From Betaproteobacteria bacterium (GTDB taxonomy: Bacteria > Pseudomonadota > Gammaproteobacteria > Burkholderiales > Burkholderiaceae_D): DNA of 8,635 nt. Each line of letters begins with the position of its first letter. The stretch's first letter is position 1. Location: the NCBI GenBank assembly GCA_015655165.1, contig JAATFN010000018.1:1-8635 (forward strand), given 5' to 3'. The notes below the pieces were generated by a model. That model was not told the origin of the DNA. It saw only the letters and a program-made list of their open reading frames with translations, and ran no database searches. Shown in pieces: positions 1-7,044 of this stretch. A program made the translations under genes and the position numbers.

Positions 1-2
1 AT

Positions 3-35
3 GTTCCATTTGAACTGACTTTATGCGGACTGTGA
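3..35 (+). CDS. zapD: ZapD cell-division protein, C-terminal end only (partial)
   Basis: The window opens inside a gene. Frame 3 reads VPFELTLCGL and then TGA. This resembles the conserved C-terminus of ZapD (YacF), where a short F-E-L stretch followed by a cysteine ends the protein. ZapD is a cytoplasmic Z-ring-associated protein that bundles FtsZ filaments. The identification rests on ten residues plus position: zapD directly precedes yacG in many beta- and gammaproteobacteria, as it does here. The TGA stop lies inside the yacG ribosome binding site, so the two genes are probably co-transcribed and translationally coupled. The tail alone would not be diagnostic without this context. Confidence 0.62.
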   Translation, partial: VPFELTLCGL

Positions 36-38
36 GGT
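34..38 (+). promoter_or_regulatory. Shine-Dalgarno of yacG, overlapping the zapD stop
   Basis: GAGGT lies six bases before the yacG ATG at 45. Its first two bases are the last two of the zapD TGA stop, an arrangement typical of coupled translation of neighbouring genes. It fixes the yacG start. Confidence 0.7.
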
Positions 39-44
39 AAAGAC

Positions 45-239
45 ATGGTAACAAAAGTAGATTGTCCAACATGTGGCATCAAAGTGATATGGAGTGAAAC
101 CAACGCATTTCGTCCATTTTGTTCGAATCGTTGCAAACAAATCGATTTAGGTGCGTGGGCAGAAGAAAAATATGCCATTGCCACAGCCGCCCCGCAAGAC
201 AACCCCGAAGACGACATACCTTCCCAGCCACAACACTAA
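45..239 (+). CDS. yacG: DNA gyrase inhibitor YacG (zinc-binding)
   Basis: A 64-residue protein of the YacG family, small cytoplasmic zinc proteins that bind GyrB and inhibit DNA gyrase. Four cysteines are arranged C7-x2-C10-x15-C26-x3-C30, the expected zinc-ribbon pattern. It is followed by the family signature around residues 31-44, with an L-G-x-W-A core and then E-E-K-Y. The tail after about residue 48 is acidic and proline-rich and probably disordered, as in relatives. Length is normal. The ATG start has a good Shine-Dalgarno overlapping the zapD stop, so it is likely translated as the distal gene of a zapD operon. It ends at TAA only four bases from the end of the convergent mutT gene. 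Confidence 0.93.
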   Translation: MVTKVDCPTCGIKVIWSETNAFRPFCSNRCKQIDLGAWAEEKYAIATAAPQDNPEDDIPSQPQH

Positions 240-243
240 TGTG

Positions 244-648
244 CTACTGACGGTAACGTATCTGATCGATCCATTCGATTAACGGGATCGTTGCCGGCAG
301 CAAAGGTGCGACACCGACACTACCCTGCCAGGCAAATGCCTGATTTTCCAGGCTTTGCGGCTCGCCACGCCATTCCCGGCTGATATAAAAATGCAGTCGT
401 ACGTGCGCATGCGGATAGACATACTGTACGCCACACCACGCCTGGGCAGAAACAATCTCGATACCCAATTCTTCCATGAACTCACGCTTTAACGCATCAA
501 CAATCGTTTCGCCAGCATCAACCTTCCCACCTGGAAACTCCCAGTAACCTTCATAAGGCTTACCCACCGGACGTTGTCCCAGTAATACATCACCATTAGG
601 CTTCATTAAAATGCCCACAGCAACATCGATCGGCGGGGAATGCTCCAT
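244..648 (-). CDS. mutT: MutT-type Nudix hydrolase (8-oxo-dGTP diphosphatase)
   Basis: A 134-residue Nudix protein. The complete Nudix box (G-x5-E-x7-R-E-U-x-E-E-x-G-U) spans about residues 41-63, with the metal-binding R55-E56 and E59-E60 visible. Before it comes the MutT-like stretch ending W36-E37-F38-P39-G40-G41. MutT hydrolyses 8-oxo-dGTP to the monophosphate and prevents A:T to C:G transversions. The frame stays open upstream to an ATG at 756, but the ATG at 648 is preferred. It gives the normal family length, places the first Nudix strand properly and has AAGGA ten bases upstream; the longer version would overlap the ATPase gene by about 95 bases. It is the last gene of its minus-strand run, behind the DUF815 ATPase. 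It ends at a TAG, evidence that amber is a normal stop here. Family membership is clear; the exact substrate is inferred. Confidence 0.9.
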   Translation of the reverse strand: MEHSPPIDVAVGILMKPNGDVLLGQRPVGKPYEGYWEFPGGKVDAGETIVDALKREFMEELGIEIVSAQAWCGVQYVYPHAHVRLHFYISREWRGEPQSLENQAFAWQGSVGVAPLLPATIPLIEWIDQIRYRQ

Positions 649-658
649 ACTGATTATT

Positions 659-663
659 TCCTT
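659..663 (-). promoter_or_regulatory. Shine-Dalgarno of mutT, overlapping the ATPase stop
   Basis: AAGGA on the minus strand ends ten bases before the mutT ATG. It shares bases with the TAA stop of the upstream ATPase gene (664-662). This supports the shorter MutT start and suggests coupled translation with the ATPase gene. Confidence 0.6.
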
Positions 664-1534
664 ATTGATTGCGTTTACCTGCATAGTCTTTCGAGAACTG
701 CCAAGCGACACGTCCAGAACGCGAACTGCGTTGCAACGCCCAGCGTAGCGCGTCACCCCTGGCCTCTTCTACCTGTTCGTCCGTGCAACCGAAATGACGC
801 AACCAGTAAGCAACAATCGCCAGATAGTCGTCTTGTCTAAACGGATAAAATGTTACCCACAACCCAAAACGCTCGGACAGGGAAATTTTCTCCTCGACTG
901 TCTCGCCCGGGTGCAAATCCCCTTCTTCGGTATGCTGATAGCTACTGTTATCCGAATGACGCTCGGGCATCAAATGACGACGGTTCGATGTCGCATAAAT
1001 CAGTACATTATCCGATTGTGCCGAAATACTGCCGTCCAACGCAACCTTTAATGCCTTATAACCACTTTCGCCTTCTTCAAAAGACAAATCATCGCAAAAA
1101 ACAATAAAACGTTCCGGGCGTTCAGCCACCAAATCCACAATATCGGACAAGTCATGCAAATCATCTTTATCGACTTCGATCAGTCTTAGGCCTTGATTGG
1201 CATACTGGTTCAAACATGCCTTGATGAGCGAGGATTTACCGGTACCACGGGCACCGGTCAACAACACGTTGTTGGCAGGTTTACCGGCCACAAACTGGCG
1301 TGTATTCTGGTCGATCAATTCTTTTTGAGTCGTCACATTGTGCAAGTCATCCAATGCGATGACAGACAAATGTTTGACCGGTTGCAAAAAACCCGGGCGT
1401 GACGGTGTGCTACCACGCCAGCGAAATGCCACAGCGGCATCCCAGGCAGTCGCTTTGCGTGTTGGTGGCAAAATGGATTCGATACGCGAGAGTAGCGCTT
1501 CTGCGCGCACTAAAAATTGGTCTAATTGAGTCAT
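662..1534 (-). CDS. DUF815-family AAA+ ATPase
   Basis: A 290-residue cytoplasmic P-loop ATPase of the DUF815 family. Walker A is GARGTGKS at residues 94-101. Walker B is the hydrophobic strand ending F-C-D-D-L at about 143-150. A sensor-1-like asparagine, N184, sits in I-Y-A-T-S-N. The C-terminal S-G-R-V-A-W-Q-F around 272-280 fits the conserved end of this family and may supply a sensor-2 arginine (R275). The N-terminal 50 residues contain the A-F-R-W-R stretch common in these proteins. No membrane segment is seen. The biological role of DUF815 ATPases is not established, so no symbol is given. The start is the first ATG in the frame; no convincing Shine-Dalgarno precedes it. It lies between argJ and mutT, a position it commonly has in Burkholderiales, and its stop overlaps the mutT ribosome binding site. 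Confidence 0.88.
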   Translation of the reverse strand: MTQLDQFLVRAEALLSRIESILPPTRKATAWDAAVAFRWRGSTPSRPGFLQPVKHLSVIALDDLHNVTTQKELIDQNTRQFVAGKPANNVLLTGARGTGKSSLIKACLNQYANQGLRLIEVDKDDLHDLSDIVDLVAERPERFIVFCDDLSFEEGESGYKALKVALDGSISAQSDNVLIYATSNRRHLMPERHSDNSSYQHTEEGDLHPGETVEEKISLSERFGLWVTFYPFRQDDYLAIVAYWLRHFGCTDEQVEEARGDALRWALQRSSRSGRVAWQFSKDYAGKRNQ

Positions 1535-1602
1535 AGCAAATCAAAAATTGGAGGTGTTATACGGCTAAACAAAACTCTTTTTTTAATGTCTGCGCGACAT
1601 GG

Positions 1603-1608
1603 ATTATG
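1603..1608 (-). promoter_or_regulatory. Possible -10 element for the ATPase-mutT pair
   Basis: On the minus strand CATAAT is preceded by TGG, giving an extended -10 shape (TG-n-CATAAT) about 70 bases before the ATPase start. There is no good -35 at 17 bases. It is the best candidate I see in this gap, but single-hexamer matches occur often by chance. Confidence 0.25.
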
Positions 1609-1633
1609 CCAGCACAGACATATTGATCGCTGT

Positions 1634-1656
1634 GCGCAATACTTGTGGCATTGCGC
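1634..1656 (-). terminator. Hairpin downstream of argJ, possible terminator
   Basis: GCGCAAT at 1634-1640 and ATTGCGC at 1650-1656 form a perfect seven-base-pair stem with a nine-base loop, starting 14 bases after the argJ stop. In the argJ direction no U-tract follows, so it is not a textbook intrinsic terminator. It could be an mRNA 3' end structure, a processing barrier or a weak terminator ahead of the ATPase gene. The stem is certain; the role is inferred. Confidence 0.4.
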
Positions 1657-1669
1657 TTTGTGTCAGTCA

Positions 1670-2905
1670 TCAAGAACGGTAATCTGCATTGATCGACACA
1701 TAATCATGTGACAAATCACATGTCCATACTGTCGCACTGGCTTGCCCACGCGCCAAATTCACACGCACGGTAATTTCACTTTGTTGCATCACACGTTGAC
1801 CGTCTTCTTCCTTATATGCTGGATTACGGCCACCGTTTTTGGCAACCCATACATCATCCAGATACAGGTTGATCATCGAGACATCCAGATCATCCACACC
1901 GGCATATCCAATCGCAGCCAGTATACGGCCCAGATTCGGGTCGGATGCAAAAAAAGCTGTCTTGACCAATGGCGAGTGACCAATCGAGTAGGCAATCTTG
2001 CGACACTCTTCTACCGATTTGCCGGCTTCAACGGTAATCGTGATGAATTTGGTCGCACCTTCTCCGTCCCGCACGATTTGTTGTGACAGGTTTTGCGCGA
2101 GCTCTGTAACAGCTGCTGCCAACGCAGCATATTCCGCACTTGTATCACTGTCGACAACCAATTCACCGGCACCTGTTGCCATAATAATAAACGAATCGTT
2201 TGTCGATGTATCACCATCAACCGTAATACAGTTAAATGAACGGTCTGCAACTTCTTTAACCAGCTTGTTCAGTACCGGTTGTGCCACCTTTGCGTCCAAC
2301 GCCAAAAAACCCAGCATGGTCGCCATATTCGGCCTGATCATGCCCGAACCCTTGCTAATACCTGTCAGTGTCACTGTTTTACCGGCAATCGTCACAGTAC
2401 GTGAGGCGGCTTTAGGCTGTGTGTCAGTCGTCATAATCGACTCGGCCGCATTCATCCAGTTGTCTTCTGCCAGATTACTGATGGCTTGAGGCAAGCCTGC
2501 CACAATACGATCCACCGGTAATGGCTCTAAAATCACGCCGGTTGAGAATGGCAGGATCTGCGATGCATCACATGCCAGCAACGTGGCCAAGCCTTGACAG
2601 ACCTGATGGGCATGTGTCAGGCCAGCGTCACCGGTACCTGCATTGGCGTTGCCGGTATTAATGACCAATGCGCGAATCGGTTTATCTGCTGTGGCTTTGG
2701 CCAGATTTTCTTTACAAATCTGTACCGGTGCCGCACAAAACCTGTTTAACGTGAACACACCCGCCACAGTCGCCTCTGGTGCAATTTTTAACACCAGCAC
2801 ATCCTTGCGGTTAGCCTTTTTCACTCCCGCCTCAGCATAGCCCAAGGCAATACCGGCAACAGGTTTAAGATTGGCAGAAACAGGAAGAGGAAGATTAACA
2901 GCCAT
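1670..2905 (-). CDS. argJ: Bifunctional glutamate N-acetyltransferase / amino-acid acetyltransferase ArgJ
   Basis: A 411-residue ArgJ protein, normal length. ArgJ transfers acetyl from N-acetylornithine to glutamate, recycling the acetyl group in arginine synthesis; bifunctional forms also use acetyl-CoA. The precursor cuts itself in the conserved stretch K185[13 protein letters not shown]. Cleavage is expected between A195 and T196, leaving T196 as the N-terminal nucleophile of the beta subunit. The oxyanion-hole region S121-T122-G123 and the conserved N-T-G-N-A-N-A segment at 83-89 are present, and the protein ends with the typical N-A-D-Y-R-S. Whether this copy is mono- or bifunctional cannot be decided from sequence alone. 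The ATG at 2905 gives the usual N-terminus, with only a weak GAG-like ribosome site. It follows secA but is separated from it by a strong terminator, so it probably has its own promoter. It ends at TGA, showing opal is a working stop here. Confidence 0.96.
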   Translation of the reverse strand: MAVNLPLPVSANLKPVAGIALGYAEAGVKKANRKDVLVLKIAPEATVAGVFTLNRFCAAPVQICKENLAKATADKPIRALVINTGNANAGTGDAGLTHAHQVCQGLATLLACDASQILPFSTGVILEPLPVDRIVAGLPQAISNLAEDNWMNAAESIMTTDTQPKAASRTVTIAGKTVTLTGISKGSGMIRPNMATMLGFLALDAKVAQPVLNKLVKEVADRSFNCITVDGDTSTNDSFIIMATGAGELVVDSDTSAEYAALAAAVTELAQNLSQQIVRDGEGATKFITITVEAGKSVEECRKIAYSIGHSPLVKTAFFASDPNLGRILAAIGYAGVDDLDVSMINLYLDDVWVAKNGGRNPAYKEEDGQRVMQQSEITVRVNLARGQASATVWTCDLSHDYVSINADYRS

Positions 2906-2940
2906 GGCGCACTCTTTATCAACAGGATTAAAAGGGGGTT

Positions 2941-2946
2941 ATTGTA
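2941..2946 (-). promoter_or_regulatory. Possible -10 element of the argJ promoter
   Basis: TACAAT on the minus strand lies 35 bases before the argJ ATG, in the gap between the secA terminator and argJ. A TTGACG that would make a good -35 sits at 2970-2975, but 23 bases away, too far for normal sigma-70 spacing. A promoter is expected here because transcription from secA is terminated; the exact hexamers are uncertain. Confidence 0.3.
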
Positions 2947-3021
2947 AACGGTTAATTGGCAGACACTAGCGTCAAATCCCAAATACCGATCACAATCTTC
3001 AACAAAATCAATCTACATAAA

Positions 3022-3058
3022 CACAAAAACCGCAATCAGCATTGGCTGATCGCGGTTT
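3022..3058 (-). terminator. Rho-independent terminator after secA
   Basis: Starting about 20 bases after the secA stop, bases 3058-3027 on the minus strand fold into a stem of A/T plus AACCGC, a central pair, ATCAGC, loop CAAT and the matching arm. The central pair is G-U in minus-strand RNA but an A-C mismatch on the other strand, so the structure favours minus-strand transcription. It runs straight into a T-rich tract (TTTTTGTG). Stem, loop and U-tract all fit an intrinsic terminator, separating secA from argJ. Confidence 0.87.
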
Positions 3059-3078
3059 CAGGTAAAGCCATAAGCCGG

Positions 3079-5841
3079 TTACGCCAACTTACCGTGACAC
3101 TGCTTGTACTTCTTACCACTACCGCACGGACAAGGGTCGTTACGTCCGACTTTCGGCAATTGTGAGACTTGCGGGCTAGCAACTGCCGTATCACCAGCTT
3201 CAACAGTCGGTGCCAGTAATTCCTCGGCAGACGTATTGTCATCAAATTCGGCATGCTGATAATGCACATTTTCCAGCTGGGCATGGTTTTCTTCAGCTGC
3301 TTCGATTTCTTCACGCCCCTGAATGCGCACTGTCAGTACAACACGAACGACCTCATTACGGATTAAGTCCAGCATCTGGCCAAATAGCTGGAATGCCTCG
3401 CGCTTGTATTCCTGCTTCGGATTTTTCTGTGCGTAACCACGCAAGTGAATCCCCTGACGCAAATGATCCAATGCAGCCAAATGTTCACGCCAGTGCGTAT
3501 CGATGCTTTGCAACATGATGCTGCGCTCGAACCCCCTGAATGATTCTTCGCCAACCAGAGCGACTTTGTCGTCGTAAACAGCCTTTGCTGCAGCCTGGAT
3601 GCGCTCCAACAAATCGTCGTCGGTCAAATCCGGTTTCGCTTCCAGCATTTGTTGCAACGGCACTTGCAACTGCCATTCGTTAGCCAATGCAGCTTCCAGC
3701 CCAGGAATATCCCATTGTTCTTCGACAGACTCGGCCGGTACATAGGTTCTGAATGCGTCTTCCAGTACGCCTTGACGCAAAGATGCAATCATCTCGGAGA
3801 TATCGGAAGCTTCCAGTAACTCGTTACGTTGCTGATAAATGACTTTGCGCTGATCGTTGGCAACATCATCGTATTCCAGTAATTGTTTACGGATGTCAAA
3901 GTTACGTGCCTCGACTTTACGTTGCGCAGATTCAATCGAACGCGACACAATACCCGCTTCGATTGGCTCGCCTTCAGGCATCTTCAGGCGCTCCATAATC
4001 GCACGCACACGGTCCCCGGCAAAAATGCGCAACAAGGCATCGTCCAGTGACAGGTAAAAACGTGATGAACCGGCGTCGCCCTGACGTGCCGAACGGCCAC
4101 GCAACTGGTTGTCGACCCGACGCGACTCATGTCGTTCGGTCCCGATAATATGTAAACCACCGGCTGCGACAACCTGATCATGCAAAGGCTGCCACTCTTC
4201 TTTCAGTTGTGCGGCTTTTGCAGCCTTGTCGGCGTCAGACAAACTGCTATCGGCATCAATTAACTGGATTTGTCGCTCGACGTTGCCACCCAACACAATA
4301 TCCGTACCACGACCGGCCATATTGGTTGCGATCGTAATCATCTTCGGACGACCAGCTTGCGCAATGATTTCAGCTTCACGTTCGTGCTGTTTGGCATTTA
4401 ACACATTGTGCGGCAGTTTTGCCTTACCCAGAATACCGGAGAGTAATTCGGAGTTTTCGATAGACGTAGTACCAACCAATACAGGCTGACCACGATCGTA
4501 ACAATCCTGGATGTCTTTCAACATCGCCTGATATTTCTCTTGCGCACTCTTGTAAACCTGATCTTGACGGTCTTTACGTGCGTTAGGCCGATTTGGAGGA
4601 ATGACTACCGTCTCCAAACCATAGATTTCCTGGAATTCGTAGGCTTCAGTGTCTGCTGTTCCGGTCATCCCCGACAAACGGGCATACATGCGGAAATAAT
4701 TCTGGAAAGTGATCGATGCCAACGTTTGATTCTCGTTTTGGATCTTCACGCCTTCTTTGGCTTCAACCGCCTGATGCAAGCCATCCGACCAGCGACGCCC
4801 TGACATTAAACGCCCTGTAAATTCATCGACAATAATGACTTCACCGTCTTGCACAACGTAATGCTGATCCTTGTAATACAGGGTGTGTGCACGTAACGCA
4901 GCATACAGATGATGAATCAGGGCAATATTGGCAGCGTCATACAATGAGGCACCTTCAGCCAATAAACCTATCTCTGTCAGGATTTTCTCGGCTTTGTCAT
5001 GGCCAGCTTCCGTTAACAGAACCTGATGGCTTTTTTCGTCTTTGGTGTAATCACCCGGGACTTCAACTTTTCCTTTGCCATCCGGTGTTTCCTCACCGAT
5101 TTGCAATGTCAGCAGTGGCGGTACCGCGTTGATTTTGTAGTACAAATCCGTATGATTGTCAGCCTGACCGGAAATAATCAGTGGTGTACGTGCCTCATCG
5201 ATCAGAATCGAGTCCACCTCGTCAACCACGGCAAAGTTCAGACCACGCTGGACACGGTCTCGCGCCTCAAAAACCATATTGTCGCGCAAATAATCGAAAC
5301 CGAATTCGTTATTCGTACCATAGGTAATATCGGATGCATATGCCTGTTGTTTGTCGTCATGCGGCATTTGCGACAGATTAATCCCGGTTGTCAAACCCAG
5401 CCACCCATACAAACGACCCATCCAGGCTGCATCGCGTTGCGCCAGATAGTCATTCACAGTCACGACGTGTACACCTTTACCGGACAAGGCATTCAAATAT
5501 GCAGGCAGGGTTGCCATCAACGTTTTGCCTTCGCCGGTACGCATTTCAGCGATTTTACCGAAATGCAGTGCCATGCCGCCCATCAGCTGGACATCGAAGT
5601 GGCGCATTTTCAAGACACGTTTACTGGCTTCGCGACAAACTGCAAATGCCTCAGGCAACAGCTGGTCTAGCGTCTCGCCAGCATGAGCACGTTCTTTGAA
5701 TTCCGCCGTTTTTGCTTGCAATTGCGCATCGGTGAGTTTTTCAACATCAACCTCTAACGCATTGATTTGGCGAACAATTTTTTGATATTGTTTGAGTAGA
5801 CGCTGGTTGCGACTACCGAAAATCTGAGTCAGTAATGACAT
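3079..5841 (-). CDS. secA: Preprotein translocase ATPase SecA
   Basis: A complete 920-residue SecA, the motor that pushes unfolded preproteins through SecYEG at the inner membrane. The first nucleotide-binding domain has Walker A at 101-107 (R-T-G-E-G-K-T) and Walker B around 205-210 (V-V-D-E-V-D). The preprotein cross-linking domain follows at about 225-375. The second ATPase domain contains the conserved [10 protein letters not shown] stretch, and the G-R-S-A-R-Q-G-D arginine-finger region lies after it. The helical scaffold and wing domains contain L-L-E-Y-D-D-V. The C-terminal tail ends in a zinc-binding SEC-C motif with C904, C906, C915 and H916, which contacts SecB. The ATG gives the standard N-terminus; no strong Shine-Dalgarno is visible. 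There is no secM-like gene upstream; the M23 peptidase gene ends 180 bases before it. Confidence 0.98.
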   Translation of the reverse strand: MSLLTQIFGSRNQRLLKQYQKIVRQINALEVDVEKLTDAQLQAKTAEFKERAHAGETLDQLLPEAFAVCREASKRVLKMRHFDVQLMGGMALHFGKIAEMRTGEGKTLMATLPAYLNALSGKGVHVVTVNDYLAQRDAAWMGRLYGWLGLTTGINLSQMPHDDKQQAYASDITYGTNNEFGFDYLRDNMVFEARDRVQRGLNFAVVDEVDSILIDEARTPLIISGQADNHTDLYYKINAVPPLLTLQIGEETPDGKGKVEVPGDYTKDEKSHQVLLTEAGHDKAEKILTEIGLLAEGASLYDAANIALIHHLYAALRAHTLYYKDQHYVVQDGEVIIVDEFTGRLMSGRRWSDGLHQAVEAKEGVKIQNENQTLASITFQNYFRMYARLSGMTGTADTEAYEFQEIYGLETVVIPPNRPNARKDRQDQVYKSAQEKYQAMLKDIQDCYDRGQPVLVGTTSIENSELLSGILGKAKLPHNVLNAKQHEREAEIIAQAGRPKMITIATNMAGRGTDIVLGGNVERQIQLIDADSSLSDADKAAKAAQLKEEWQPLHDQVVAAGGLHIIGTERHESRRVDNQLRGRSARQGDAGSSRFYLSLDDALLRIFAGDRVRAIMERLKMPEGEPIEAGIVSRSIESAQRKVEARNFDIRKQLLEYDDVANDQRKVIYQQRNELLEASDISEMIASLRQGVLEDAFRTYVPAESVEEQWDIPGLEAALANEWQLQVPLQQMLEAKPDLTDDDLLERIQAAAKAVYDDKVALVGEESFRGFERSIMLQSIDTHWREHLAALDHLRQGIHLRGYAQKNPKQEYKREAFQLFGQMLDLIRNEVVRVVLTVRIQGREEIEAAEENHAQLENVHYQHAEFDDNTSAEELLAPTVEAGDTAVASPQVSQLPKVGRNDPCPCGSGKKYKQCHGKLA

Positions 5842-6021
5842 GCTTGGATTCTAAAAAAGCATCAAAAAAAGCCCTTACAGTTTAAATAAACCGTATAGAG
5901 CCGGGATATGGCCGTATAAACCAGTGATTTTAACACGCGAGAAGCAAAAACCGCTCTTTGGCACCGATAAAACCGGTTTAGAACATACAGTTGCCCAAAA
6001 ATTCTAATGACCTATCCGAAT
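5842..6021 (-). promoter_or_regulatory. secA leader region
   Basis: This 180-base gap between the M23 gene and secA is AT-rich and has no open frame with a family signature. It probably contains the secA promoter. TAAAAT on the minus strand near 5930 is a plausible -10, but no good -35 stands at the right distance. It also holds a repeated CCGTATA and a ten-base palindrome AAACCGGTTT at 5970-5979. Function is inferred from position only. Confidence 0.35.
5891..5918. repeat. Pair of direct CCGTATA repeats upstream of secA
   Basis: CCGTATA occurs at 5891-5897 and again at 5912-5918, start-to-start distance 21 bases, or two helical turns, so both copies face the same side of the DNA. They lie 50-77 bases before the secA start. 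This spacing is compatible with binding of a dimeric regulator, but two seven-base copies can also arise by chance. Confidence 0.4.
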
Positions 6022-6492
6022 TTATCGCCTACGCGCGACAAATACTGGCATCGGCTTTAATGGCGCATTCGGGTCGCCTAGCGCTAAAAATTTCTTGGGA
6101 TCTTGTGCAACTTGCCGTATGCGTACCTCGAAATGCAGATGGGGGCCAGTTGAACGCCCCGTCGAGCCCACTTCTCCAATATGCTGGCCACGTTTTACAA
6201 TGTCGCCTACCTTAACACGGAATCGCGACATATGTGCGTAACGCGTCGTAATATCATTCCCATGGTCGATATCGAGCATATTTCCGTACTGGAAATGATA
6301 TTGTGCAGAAATGACAACGCCATTGGCTGCTGCCACAACCGGTGTACCGGTCGGGGACGGGAAATCCAGTCCCTCATGAAACGCGTTGCGCCCATTAAAC
6401 GGATCCAGACGCCAGCCAAAACTTGACGAATTATACGCCGCACGTACCGGCATATTGGTTGGCAACAATCGGGACTTGATCCGCCCACCCAT
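6022..6492 (-). CDS. C-terminal half: M23 metallopeptidase catalytic domain
   Basis: This 156-residue reading frame opens with an ATG 12 bases after the amber codon. It contains the whole M23 fold. Zinc ligands are H39 and D43 (H-E-G-L-D) and H120 in H118-L-H120-F-E-V, with H87 in Y-A-H-M as the additional active-site histidine. The glycine-rich stretch S-T-G-R-S-T-G-P precedes the H-x-H motif as expected. No Shine-Dalgarno stands before the ATG. If translated by reinitiation, the product would lack the membrane anchor and any signal peptide and so stay in the cytoplasm, away from its substrate. It is therefore better understood as the second half of the interrupted gene. It ends at TAA, 180 bases before secA. 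Confidence 0.7.
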   Translation of the reverse strand: MGGRIKSRLLPTNMPVRAAYNSSSFGWRLDPFNGRNAFHEGLDFPSPTGTPVVAAANGVVISAQYHFQYGNMLDIDHGNDITTRYAHMSRFRVKVGDIVKRGQHIGEVGSTGRSTGPHLHFEVRIRQVAQDPKKFLALGDPNAPLKPMPVFVARRR

Positions 6493-6501
6493 TAACGCGG
6501 T

Positions 6502-6996
6502 CTAGACAGCATTCATGTAGTCGGCACGATGACCGGCATCATCGGATAATTTACCCAGCATTCCCTGCAACTCGTCCATGCTCAAATCTTTAGCGCCGTG
6601 GGTAGCCGACGTATCAATACCACCGCGCCCGGGAATTTCCTTGAAATTAAATTCTTCAGGGCTCACACCGGACAAACCTTGAACACGCTCTCCCAAAGAA
6701 TCCAGACGCATTAATTGCGCCTGTAACTCACCCAGTTTAATTGCCATGACAGCCAGATTCTCTTTGAGGTATTTTTCTTTTCGCCCCTCTTCTTCCTGCA
6801 TGAGCGATGCTAAAAGCTTATGCATCATCGGAGAAGGCTCTCCCTGCGAGGCATGGCGCAAGGCAAGGTATGCGACCAACGCACCGACTGCCATCACACT
6901 GATCACTAGCAGCATGAACAACATCAACATATGCCTGGTCGTCAACGTCATGGACCTGACCCGCGTAAAACGGGAATGCAATAAAATAATTTGCAT
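6502..6996 (-). CDS. N-terminal half: membrane anchor and coiled coil of the M23 protein
   Basis: A 164-residue frame ending at the amber codon. Residues 1-22 are basic. A hydrophobic segment at about 24-47 forms a single membrane anchor placing the rest in the periplasm. A charged stretch at about 66-107 rich in K, E, L and Q is probably a coiled coil, and G-L-S-G-V-S at 108-112 plus an acidic linker follow. This is the N-terminal architecture of periplasmic M23 proteins. The start is well supported by AGGAG five bases upstream. The fragment alone would be an anchor without a catalytic domain; whether it is stable or has any role is unknown. Confidence 0.7.
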   Translation of the reverse strand: MQIILLHSRFTRVRSMTLTTRHMLMLFMLLVISVMAVGALVAYLALRHASQGEPSPMMHKLLASLMQEEEGRKEKYLKENLAVMAIKLGELQAQLMRLDSLGERVQGLSGVSPEEFNFKEIPGRGGIDTSATHGAKDLSMDELQGMLGKLSDDAGHRADYMNAV

Positions 6997-7001
6997 CTTT
7001 A

Positions 7002-7007
7002 CTCCTT
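7002..7007 (-). promoter_or_regulatory. Shine-Dalgarno of the M23 gene
   Basis: AAGGAG on the minus strand, five bases before the ATG at 6996, is close to ideal. It shows the N-terminal half is set up for efficient translation and contrasts with the absence of any such site before the ATG following the amber codon. Confidence 0.8.
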
Positions 7008-7036
7008 GATTCTTATTTCCGGCGAGCAGATGTGAT

Positions 7037-7040
7037 AAGG
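7037..7040 (+). promoter_or_regulatory. Shine-Dalgarno of the DUF721/DciA gene
   Basis: AAGG stands four bases before the ATG at 7045 and seven before a second ATG at 7048. It supports translation starting here rather than at the TTG at 7168, which has no such site. It is the main evidence that the TGA at 7090 lies inside the gene. Confidence 0.6.
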
Positions 7041-7044
7041 TTTA

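Larger units (their letters stand above)
6022..6996 (-). pseudogene. Envelope M23 (LytM/MepM-like) peptidase gene interrupted by one in-frame amber codon
   Basis: Read as one frame this stretch encodes a 324-residue inner-membrane-anchored M23 peptidase, the normal length for the homologue found next to secA in beta- and gammaproteobacteria. Such proteins cleave peptide cross-bridges in peptidoglycan, or activate amidases when degenerate. Codon 165 is TAG (6504-6502). The frame is the same on both sides and no bases need to be added or removed. The residues around the stop (Y-M-N-A-V, stop, T-A-L-M-G-G-R-I-K-S) look like the linker of the family. A gene finder will report two separate genes. 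A glutamine or glutamate codon one base away from TAG is a likely ancestor, but this is inferred. The lesion may be a true mutation, a base-calling error or a read-through site. All catalytic ligands are intact, so any decay would be recent. Confidence 0.75.

Noticed and set aside
244..756. Longer MutT reading frame starting at 756
   Set aside because: The extra 36 residues overlap the end of the ATPase gene and have no MutT character. The ATG at 648 has a ribosome site and gives the usual N-terminus.
1550..1556. GGAGGTG, a strong ribosome-site match on the plus strand
   Set aside because: No start codon with a meaningful frame follows; the GTG in it is followed by a stop after three codons.
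1998..2489. Plus-strand open frame opposite argJ (163 codons)
   Set aside because: An antisense shadow of conserved ArgJ; its low-complexity A/S/V-rich protein is typical of a complement frame.
5026..5670. Long plus-strand open frame opposite secA (214 codons)
   Set aside because: It lies wholly antisense to a highly conserved gene, shows no recognisable domain and is explained by the codon bias of the real frame.
5970..5979. AAACCGGTTT palindrome as terminator of the M23 gene
   Set aside because: A perfect palindrome without a loop cannot form a useful hairpin, and no U-tract follows at the right distance.
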